DNA from: Luscinia megarhynchos
Taxonomy: Eukaryota; Chordata; Aves; Passeriformes; Turdidae
Length of the DNA stretch: 64,000 bases
Reading direction: 5' to 3'
Assembly: GCA_034336665.1 (NCBI GenBank)
Contig: CM067566.1
Coordinates: 14,986,330-15,050,329 of the forward strand
The position numbers were made by a program, and so were the translations under genes. This document shows positions 15,201-27,200 of this stretch, piece after piece (position 1 is the first letter of the stretch; each line of letters begins with the position of its first letter). The notes beneath the pieces are model-generated. The model had not been told where the DNA came from and searched no databases. It saw only the letters and a list, made by a program, of their open reading frames with translations.

Positions 15201-18200
15201 TTCGACTGTTCACCCCCCAAAAATACAAGGCCTCTCAGAATTTTTTGTAGCACTTGTGAAGCATGTTCAGGAAGTTCACAGGGGCTGTGATCTCGCTCCT
15301 CTCTCAAAAATTCCTAAGCAAGCAGTGTCCATAGTTCTCCTCCCTCAAGCTCCCGCAGTGGGAACATTGACTGATTGAAGAGATCCTGAAAGCTTCTTCA
15401 CAGAAAACTGCTGAAGGAAAGAAAACACACAACAGCAAAGCACCGACTGCTGGTTTAAGGCAGGTAGTCCCTGCAAGGGAGCTGCAAGACTGCCAATTAA
15501 AAAATAAAGATCTGTTAATGCATCAGTGAAGTGCCAAGCCACAAACCATTCCTTGCACGGGGAGTACATTACAAAACACTCAGAGAGTGCTGGTGGACAT
15601 AACCAGGGAATCTATTTTGAGGCAACCTCAAGACTATACATAAAGTACAAGAAAAGGCTGAGCCCCACAATAAGAGAAATAAAACCAAAACACACACAGA
15701 ATAAGCACCTGGGAAGCACAAAAGAGTTATGAACCCTGCAATTCATTTCACAGTCTGCATCTTGGGAGTCATAAGACTGCTGAAAAAAGGGCACACACAA
15801 CTGTAAGGGGAATACCCAACTGATCCACTGCTGCAACTCTGAAACATCTCACACACTGGGACCAGCAGAGTCCTCCCCGCATCCGGACCATCACAGGCAG
15901 CATCTGTGTTTCTATGGAAGTCTCAGTAACAAGGAGATACAAATCTAAGTGAGGCAAAACTGCACCGACCCCAAAGATGTGATTCACATCGGTTGTGCGA
16001 ATTTTTTATTCTTCAGCAGAAGTAGCATTTCTTTCTTCCTGCTCATTTCTATGCCATGCAAATAAATTTAAGAAATACGGCTGCATGAAATAATAAATGC
16101 AATAATCTTTTTTTACAGCTAGATGGCTTTCAGCATACAAGAAAACAGGTAAAATAACTTTCTTGTTTACATATTGATTCAACTATTTAGCATTGTTTGA
16201 CAGCCACTAATGAGAAAGTGACCAGCTTCAATCAGAATGTGACAGAAAGGAATAAAAAGGAAAAGCTTTTGTGATCCTAGGTGCATGAAGCAGTACAGAC
16301 TGTGCAGGTGATCGGATGCTGGAGCCAACTGCCCAAGATTCTGTGGCATCACTCTCCTTGATGCTGCTCTGAAGGCAACCAGAAGAGCCCCCAGAAACCT
16401 GCTCTCATTTCCAGACTTCTCCTAACTTCAAAGTTCATCTTGCTTTGGAAAACAGCTGGACTTGATGGTGTCTGAAGGCCCCTTCCAATGTGAATTATCC
16501 CACAGTTATCCTAATCATAATGACTAAGTTATTTAGAGCAGTAGTGAAAACACTGCCAGTAAGCATGTAAGAAAGAAAGATTTTATTATTGACAAAAATG
16601 TCCTTTGATACATTTCCTACTTTTGAGAATTGGTATAAGAAAATCTTAGAAGCATTGGCTTTTCCTGTTTAAAAAATTAAGGCATTTACTCATTCTTCTA
16701 GTTGAGTGTCTGTCCCCATAATAAATGAGAGCGTCTCAGTTAAACATTAAAAAAAAACAAAACAAAACAAACCCTCAAACATGTTACATTAAGTGTTACA
16801 TGCTTGTAGAAACACACACCCATAACCACACTCACACAGATTTATGGACCTCTGTGGGCATACATTATGCATATGAAAGTACCACTCAAGAGAAACAGAA
16901 TAGCTGAGATCAGAAGGGACCTCTCAAGATCACCCACTCCAAACTCCCAGCTCAGGCCAGAGTGACTCCCCCACAGATTACTCAGGGCCACATCCAGTCA
17001 GGTTTTGAGTATCTCCAGTAGAAGATACAATACTTAAAAAAAAACCAACAGACCAAAACCACCCAAACTTGCTCTAATTTCTTGTGAAATGCCCAAACTG
17101 CTCAGAGTGTCCCTGATCCATAGTTTAATTTATACTATTTCTGTATTTTATAGCCTGTGAGTAAAAAAATAAGACAGAAGTCAGCCTGAATACACTATGA
17201 CAAACTTCTGCAGAAAATAGCACTTCATACCTCTTTTTGAAATTGAGAGACTAAATCTTGTTCATCAGAAAGTAAAACATCTTTAGGTTTAATAATAAAC
17301 AAGAAAGCCTGAAAATCGCTACAAAAGGTTCCCACATGGATTGAGTAAATTTAATAGTGAGAACAGTACAGGTTTTATGCACAACACAAAGGGCTGCTAC
17401 ACAGCCCATTTTTTCCACTTAATTTTACAAAATGTGAGACTGCCCTGCTGAATAAAAATTCACTACTTAGATTACTTTGCAATGATTTTTCAGAAGTAAC
17501 ACAATGCTTCCAGGGTGTTTTGCTAACCAGTCAGCATAGAGTGATTGACCAGTCTTCACCATGAATTTATTATTTCAATAACTTTCAATATCAACATGGT
17601 TAGACATATCCTCAGATGATTAATTTCAAATGAAATATGGAAGTTGTATATATTCCCATTAAAAATACTTGGCTAGATCTGAATGTGAGATTACCTGCAG
17701 TTACATATCTGTAGGCACAAACAGGCCTTGGTGAATTTGCAGCACCAAAATACTCCCTGCTCAGATGATCCTTATAGATCCCTTGCAACTAAAACCATTG
17801 GGATTCTACAGGTTTTATTGCACACTGATGATAATCACAGTTACTACTGCACGAGCTTAAGGGTTAAATGGGGGAACATCCTGTGCCAGGTACTGTGTAA
17901 ACAGGAGCTACATATGGCTACACTGCTCACTGTAGCACAATGAAAAGACAGCTCAGCTCACATTTTGTTCAGCCTGGGATTTTGGTCTGCTTTTATGAAA
18001 CATCTTTCCTCCCTAGATAGAACATCTCATCTCTAGCATTCAAATAAGCTTTTATTTACAATTGAACTCAGGTAACTCCACACAAGTCTCTCTTGTATTA
18101 TTGCCAAGTACCATCTTGAGGCCAATTTCTGTTTCAAACATAAAAGTCTTAGGAAGGTGAGATAAAAAATGGTGTCCTTCATTTTCAAATTAACTGGATT

Positions 18201-21200
18201 ACTCCTGAAATCTTGGCTTGACTAGCTGTACACATTGTTTCACAGGACCAGTAATCCACAGCTTTAGCACAAAACACATTTTATCATTGGGGTTAAAGAG
18301 ATTTACCTTGTGAGGCTCATTTACACAGCTAATTACATTATTGCTTTGCTGAATCCTTCCTGCTCTCATCACACATGCAAAATGCCATCTGCCCTAGTAA
18401 ATCTAACTAGCCAGATGAACTCTTCATTTACCAATGCAATTTATGAAGAAATATTAAGCACCTCTGAGGGTCTCCAGTTAAGAAAACATAATCACTAACT
18501 CCTACATTGCAAAAGTACTGTGTATATAGACTCAATATCTCATTACTCTGGCAGGAAAATGAGGTTTTCACTAAGTGTGCTTCCTAGAACTGCTCCACAG
18601 AAAGGGATAGCAGAAATAATTGAGATTTAAAAATAAGCTGTCTGGCTATTAAGTACCAACATAAATTAATTACAAATTCTTCTGCCAAGGAAGCTTTTCA
18701 AATCTAGGTGATAGGAAAATAACTGGAGTAAAACCTTTGGGAATGCTATGCTTCCACTTCACTCAAAAAATTCCATTGAGCCAGTTCAGCTATAGTGCAA
18801 CTCCAGCCTTAATCAAATTATGCCAGAAATTAATGTCTTTTTATGCATAAATATAATATATTCGGGAATTATGGATAATATAATATATTAGGCTTCTATT
18901 TTGAAAGATCTTCAAGCAAGCCGGTAAGAGCCATGGCTGAAGCATTCATATTGCACTAAAAGATTTTTTTCCAAACAACAGGAGAATTACATAGATAATA
19001 CAAATGATCAATTAGTAACTACTTTATTGCTACCTCATTCTCATGTATAAAACAGTATTTCAGTCCATTCCTGTTCGTCTATAAGAGAGTCAATAGACTA
19101 CATACAAATTGAAGAGTTCAGAACCTCTCTGTACATAGGTTAATTAGTCTGACATTAATGAATTAAAAGTACTCCAAACTTGTCTTTTTTTTTTTCCTAA
19201 TTATAAATCACACTAATGAATACCTCCTGCAAAACCAAGAAAACCAGGAAAGCCTTTCAGATTTATCAGAGGCAAAAACCTTCCAGGTATCTTAAAGCAA
19301 GTTTTACAGCAAGTTCAGTTTACTGACATTTTAAAATACTTGCTTTGACTGAGTGGGGTTTTGTTGCTTCCCCAAAGCCTCGAGCCAATAGCCTCTACCA
19401 TGGTCAGACTCAGCTGCCCCTGAAGACATTTCCTTCAGGTAACCCAAGGTTACCTTTGGTCCCCCTCCACTGTCCCTGCCTCCCATGAGGGCTCTGCTCA
19501 CTCTTGCTGTCCCTAATCCCACAGCATCACTTCCCTCTGGTTCCACTGCAGAGCAAGGTGAGAGCTCAGGAATGCTGATGGCTGTGAAGAATCCATCATG
19601 CACGGATGTGACTGCACAGAGGGAGGGCCCTGACACACTCACATTGCTCACGGAAGAAAACTCACTCTGTAGGACAAGTGGGAATCCTCACAGACAAGAT
19701 CTTCCCAACTCCCACACAGTAAGAGATCACTGGTGCACAGATAAGAAATCTAATCCAGGCATTTCTTCATACAGTCTACACTATTCTTTTCCAATTTCAG
19801 ATTGAAAAGCTTCACTCCCCTCTTCACAATACTTTCCTCAGACAGACCTGGGACATAGCCCTCGTCCTTAATTAAGAAAATAACCCCAGCCTCCTTAGAT
19901 AATTTCTCCCCCCTCTTTTTAGGCAAAGTCTCTCTCCACAATTCACTTTTTTTCTTACCATTGAGTTACTGGCAACATCAGATTGATTCAGCTTCGACCC
20001 TCTTGCTCCTCGTAAGAGGCAACTCTGACCCTCCCTGCTTTGAGCACAACTCCAGAACAACACACGGATCTTCACTTGCTTCAGTAGCCCACAGACAACA
20101 TCATCCATTTCCATTACAGAGGTGGTGAAAGGAAATTTTTCCTTCAACCACGTATTCACATGCATTAAAGAATTAATGAGCAAAAAATCACCATGCCTTT
20201 CAGACAAGTGAAAAAGGCAAGTAAGAAAGAAACTTTGCTGCTGTACTTCACCACTAACATGGAAATAAAGCCCTAGAACCTGTTATTACACAATGCCCAG
20301 AACAACTTGTTTGAATGGAGGTAAAAATCCAACAAATGCATACTAAATTGCTTAAATATTTCAACTTTTCATCTGCTAAGGCAATCTGTCTTGTCATCCT
20401 CTTCTGCCTTCAGCATGCAGTTTCCTCTCCTCAACATGATCACTGTCCATTCTCATTCTTTTACTTTGCATTCTTTAATTACATATTGTTATCTTACAGC
20501 ACTCAGGCTGTCACAAAATTCAACAACACACAATATAACACAAGCAAAACCACAAAAAAATACATTTTTAAAGTCTTGGCAGATTTGTAAAGCATATGCT
20601 GCTTTATCCACAACAGAAAGCACAAGGTACCAGACCACCTAGAAGTGCACCTTAGCATATATTGCATGAAGTGTGAGGCAATATGAGAGACAGTGGGGAG
20701 CAGAGATGCAATATGAAGCAGGGAATGAGGAGATGAACAGATGAGCAGGGCTGAAACTGTAGGAGTGGTTTAACAGGGAGAGCTTCAGAACTGCTGAAGA
20801 CAAGGAACTGCACGGCAGCAACAGCTTCCAAGGTAACTGGAATGTGAAATTAAGGAGACTTCCTTTACACCCTTCCTAACAGAAAAGAACACTAGACTAC
20901 TGGAAGAAATAAATTGTACAGCAGTGGAGCAGATAAAAGTCAATGAACTTTGTTCGCACACACAAATAAGTTCCTCATTTCCCAAATATTGAAGTTATTA
21001 GTCAGAAAGACCAAACAAGTAATTTAAGTCTTCCACAGGAAATCCTCACACCACACAGATGCCCCAAACTTGAGGTTATTAACTTGAGGTTACTCTTTAG
21101 TGCAGTCACATTTTCTTTTAGGCACATTCTGCTTTCCACTGACATGCACAGACAACATTAAAGAGCCTGGCCAAGGAAAAGGTTTGAAGAAAAAAGAAAC

Positions 21201-24200
21201 AGCCACAATATCGACCGTTACAGGACGCATGGAATAAAAGATTTCTCCTTTGAAAATAACCTTTGCAGGGGCTTTATAGTTGTTCCTTGCTACAAAGAAA
21301 GTTCTGTTCTTGCTGAAGTTTTGGAAGAAGAAAAAAGAGAGAGAAGTCTTTAGAAAAATCCTTCCTTAGGAGGTTGCAATGAATTTGCATGCATCACGCA
21401 GACACAAAATGAAGTCGAAAGCTTTGAAGTATTCCACATAGAAACGACACTCTCTCTTTTTCTGAAGGCAACAAAACTTCTGTAGCATACTGTTGTTGCC
21501 ACGACAGCTATTTTTTGCTTTGTTAGCAGTAGCTACCCCAAGTTCTCCCTAGGCCACCATCTGGTAAGGATTTACAACAGATTACAGGCAAAGATTTAAC
21601 TTGGTGCACTGTGTGTTTGTGTGGTTTAGCTGCACAGGCTGAGCAACTTCTTGATAGGTTGGGTTGTGTAGACATACTGGACTTGTAGCATTGATCAAAG
21701 TAGTAAATATTTGGACCGTATGAACAACATTTTTTCTCTTCCTTTATCTCCTCAGGAATTGCTGTAATCTGAGGAAAGCATAGAAAAATCTTCTCTGGCA
21801 TAACTTGGATTATTGGAAATATGAACACAGATAATTAATTGAGAATGACATGCTGGAGCACTGCTGACCAGATTACCTCAGTGACTGGTATTGTGGCAGC
21901 TTCCCTGAGACTCCTCAGAATTCCCTTTCTCTGCTTCCCCATTTTTGCAAGAGGCACAACTTTGCATATTTGTTTGATAACTGGGACATACATATTGGTT
22001 CAAAATACTACAGAGACCACTACTTCACTCAAAAATCAAAGCAAAAGTAAAGATTGCTACTCTGAAAAGAGCTACTTAGGCCTGATGCCTGGATTTATTT
22101 GGTACAGGTACAGGCATCTTTCAGCTGAGTTAAACAGCCAAAGCAATACTTAATAGTAGTAGCAATATTCACATTCACAAGTGTAATCACATTTTAAAAT
22201 TCACCAAAATAAAATAATTTTGTATCTTTTCCGTCAAAAGACGGATCCTGACTATGTTACGATGCAAAATAAGTCATAATTTGATCACACGAGTGTTTTT
22301 AGGTGAGAAATTTATGTGCTTACTGAAAAAGGTGTCAAAGTAGGTTTGTGGGTCTTTTTTATAACTGGCAGACTTACACTAAAATGTATATACTGACAGA
22401 TTAATCAGCTTAAACTACACTGACATTTGTGGCACTTGATTTCTCTTCTAACATGAAGACAACTCACTTTCGGAAAAAGGAAGAAGTATACTCAAAAACT
22501 TTAATACATATATGGAAAATTTTAATGCTGTTAAAAGGATTACAAAACCCATTATAATTAATATTTACACATTTATTTTGCTCCAGCAACTTTTGAATAT
22601 TGTGTACTCACTTGGAAAAGGCACCACTTTGGTTAAGATTTGAAAGTTAGACAGACCATCTTGAGAAGCAAAAACAATAGTGAGAAAAAGGGAGAGGAAA
22701 AAATACTGATTGTCATTTTCAATGTAATGAAACGTTAAGTAGCAGGACTGTAGAAAGATTTGTTGCAAAGTTCTATCAAGCTGTCCTTCCTTCAGCTGAC
22801 ATAATTCAAGAAAAAGCCATCACTGAGCAAGACTTAGGAGTTTATTGTTCTGTGAACCACCATCTAAGCAAATTACCAGACAAATATAATAGGACTAGGC
22901 TGTGCTATCTTATTATGATGGTCTGTAACAAAGAAAAGAGAGGCTCAAATGACTGCTTTTCCAATAACAGGCAGCCTTCATACAGTATTTCACATGATTA
23001 ACTCAAAATGCTTCATAACAGCCAAGATGATGAAAGAACTGAGAAGTCCCTTAGAAGCTTGTGCAAACATAATTCAAGTTCAGTGATATTCCCCCTCCTC
23101 TCTCTCCCCATTGGTTTCAGAGCTACAAGCTAGAAATGAGAATGAGATTCAGCACTATGTAGATAGATAAGCCTGTAAAAATTAAATGAAAGGGCAGGAT
23201 GGACAGCACAGTAGTAGCCATTGGGAAGCTGGAAAAACCATGGTGCCTCAGCAGAATTGCTTGAAAACCCATAAGATGTCTGCAATTGCTGGCAATTTTC
23301 ATAGAGGTTATCATCCATGGTGCCAGAATGTGGCTGATCCAAAACCAGTTCTGTGCCACTTCTCACTATAGGAGATACTGCAGGTATGCTCTGCAAGTCT
23401 CAAACAATGAGACTTGTGTTTATCATGCTTTTAGTGGTACTAAAAGTACAATAGTGCTAATTACCAAAATACACACATTTCTAGAACATGGTATCTTTGC
23501 TTTTTTTCGTTAAAAATAGGCAAACCCCACCAATGAGGACTCTACTTAGCATGACAAACAAACAAGAAGGTCACGTTCACTCACAATACCATCCTGTACT
23601 CACACCCTTCCCTTCCTTGTAGTCAGCACCCCTGGATTTAGTTGCATCCTGAACTTAACCCTGTGCACTGAAGCAGGGAACACTGCTGATCAGCTCTCTG
23701 GCTATACCTTGTGTCTCCCACTAACATCCACAGACAAACAGAACAGGGTCAGGACAGTTTTAAGGACTTTCCTTGCTGTAACTACCAGCAGGTTTCCTGA
23801 GTTCCTCAGCACTCCACACAGAATATGCTGAACCCACTGGCCAGAGATGTTCCTCCAGACAGAAAGCATGCAGCTGTCCCACTTGGAATGGGGAGAAGGC
23901 AGTTTAGATTGGGAAAATATGAGCTGTCTGAATATTTGTCCAACTGTAAGGCTCTTTATTTTATGATTACTATTAAACACCAAGAGGCATGGCTGTTTGA
24001 GGTACCCTGCAGGAATTACCAGAGCCATCTGTGCTAATGCCACTTTAGAGTACCCTTCCCATGGAAAGCAACCCAATGCCCTGAAGCTTTCTCCCTTCTG
24101 TCCTAAGTGCAACATTGAAATTGTAAAGTTGAAATGATGTTTTCCAATTGCTGTCAAAGAATGCTTTTCCTCCTGGCAGGCAGAATTATACCAGATCAGG

Positions 24201-27200
24201 GCAAGAACTGAGGATACGGTAGAGAAAGGATCCCATCTGGGCATAAAGAGCAAGAATTTCAGATTATCAGCTATGCTATACTGATTAAAAAATTACTTCC
24301 ATATTTTCCATAAAATGTCTGTCTGCAAAAGAGTCTTTGTTTATATAATCCAAAAGAAGCAGGCAGGAAGGCATCAGAGAAGTCTTAACATTTACAACTG
24401 TAGTTTTTTGTGGTAACCTCCAGTAGATTATCTAGATAAGCCTCCCCTCCCTAAAACCCCTGTCTCCTCCCTGCCCACAGAAAGTCCTTTTGACAAGCAA
24501 TCTGTTAGTCTATCGTTTTGAACAAATCAGGGGAAAAAGAATTACTCTTCTGATGCCTAAGAAATCTAAAAAGCCTGCTTCAGAAATGTTCTCAGACTGC
24601 TCCTCGTTTATATGGGCACGTAACCAAAGAGAGTAGCTCTTAACCTCCCAGCACGAAATGAGCAGTGATTTTATTTAAACACTATTTCCTTAAATGTATA
24701 TGAGTGGGCAGAAAAAAGAAGAGGCTAAATTATCTCGTATCTTCCTTCTGCTCCACTTTCCCCAGTATTTCCAACATTATGTACAAGAAATTTCTTTCAA
24801 TGTAAACACTGTATTTCCAAATAAAGGAGTTATCCCAGTTCCCCACCACTACTGTATACAACACCTGTCACTGGATTTGGCAGAGTACCTGTCACACCTG
24901 CTTTTGTGATATACACACTTAAGCCACTGTTCTAAATTCACACTAAAGTTCCTCACAGCTGTGGAAAAACACCACAGGGATGGAGTGAAGGCACTGACTG
25001 TCACTTGACAACAGAACTGAGCCAACCTAACAAGGCAAACTAACAGCTAAGTTACTAATGGGCAGATAGTTCTTTCCCTCTTCTCAGTTCCCTCCCAGCT
25101 CCAGGATGTGAGCTTTGAGAAAACTAACCCACCTGCACAGGGGCATAGATATCAAACACTAGCTCCAAAAGGTACTATATCACATTCAAACTAAAACTGA
25201 AACTTCACCACACAACTGGAAAAAAGGGCCATCCTAAATTATGTTTTTATGAAACATCATAATGCCTATAGGTGTCTGGGTAAAATTTTGATAGTGCTGG
25301 ACTGTAGCACCTGCAGAGTCAGAGCCAGAGCACAATCCTTTCACCTTGTGCAGACATGCCCAACATTCCTGGGAAAATCTTAAGTTTAAAAATAAAAGGG
25401 CACTGCCAATTACACATAACTTAACAAGCTCCAACATCCAGACATATTGCAATTGTTGTAGGGGAGCTGTGGAAGACTTATTACTAACAGGGAGCAAAAT
25501 TAAAGCAAAAATGAACACTGAACAATCAGTTACAAAAGGCAAAGAAGCTAGTTGCACACACAAATAATTCTGCCTTACTAATTTTAAGTGAGGGGGTGGT
25601 GAAGTGTTTTGATTACTTCCTTTAAAGCCTCAACACAGCCACTAGATTAAAAAAGTCAGTATCCTAGGAGCTCATCAAACCTATCCAAAACAACAGGGTT
25701 TTGCATATACATTTTCTATTACAGCTATAGTAGCTACAGATACAGTTTATTTTTGCATCAAGTTACAAGTTTCTTCTTAAAAATATCTGGAAATAATTTA
25801 ATTGTTGAATACCCTTGTGATTTATTACTGAGATAACAAGGCTAACCCGCTGAACTTCACAATCTGCAGCTGCTTTAAAGCTGACTAGATGAGGAGAAAA
25901 GGACCAAAAGAGGTCAGACACAGGACCTGACATTAAAATATTCACATTCTGATCCTCAGTCTGATTAAACTGTTCAGCAAGCAAGATGCCACAGTCAGAA
26001 AGAACTGAGAGGTGTAGACCAGGTCTAAAAATCATCTTGTTTTTGTTCCCCACAGCAAACAATACATTTAACTCTTCATAGTATCTTTTGCCCAGAAAGT
26101 ACCTGCATTCAACAGTTGACTTTTATGTTAGTTGCACTCCCCACTTCAGCAGAAATGCTTATCTAGAGTAAAAGCCAGAAGCTGAAGAAAAGCACTTGTA
26201 ACTTAACTGGTAGAATTGTTCTGCAGTATGTTCAGCTACAGTAGCATAAGGTAAACAGGCTTTTCCTTATTTCACCTAACAACAGGAGCAGGAGCTTTAT
26301 TCCCAGCTTCTTTCCTTTGTGAAGCCTCCATATTTTTATAACAAGACAAAAGTTGTGAAGCCAAAGATTTGTTGGGAATATCCTGCTGGCAACTGGAATC
26401 TCAGATTAGCATTTTCTTGTTGCATCTAACAACTGTTTCCACGGGAACCAAGACAAAACTATGATAATTCATAGCAGCCACAGCATCATACTGACCATGC
26501 CCTGTCCATACCAAGTTCATATCTGAAGGTTTCCAACACAACCTATGACATGCACCGTCACAACCATGAAGTGACAACTTTATCAATAAATCAATGCTAC
26601 AGGTTATGAAAAATTTTAAGTAGAAAAACTAATTATTTATTTTGTTAGACATCCTCTTTCTTAGCTAAGTGATAGAAGCAACTTGTAATTTTCCTATCAT
26701 CGTCTCTTTATTTTAAATGGTGTTATTAACAAGAAGGAAAATGATACGTCCATTCTAAACAGCCTTCAAGGCGTAGCAGCACAACCATTACCATGGAGGA
26801 ACAAAGGCATGCTGAGATTAAAGTGACCTACTGAGCCTCAGCTAGCAAACCAGTGACCAGTCCTTTCCATTCCAGTGTATCATTAACTCAAAGTGGAGGC
26901 TGCTTCCCTAATAACAGTTTACAGTTAAGTAAACTCATTCCTGTTTACAGCAGTACATCATCTGGTAATGAGCATACAAAAATATTGGACTGGTGAAGTT
27001 GAAAGCAGAATCTATTTAGATTCACTGAAGCACTGCAATCAGATATCCCAATTCACTTTTTGAGTTAGTTTCTTGCTGTATCCAAAGAGCACAGTGCGGG
27101 TCTTAAAGATTCAGCAATTTAAAAAATCTTAAAGGCGTTACAGTTCCTTGCCCTGGTTCTGTTACTGTACTTCACATGAGAACTATATTTAATCTGATTA

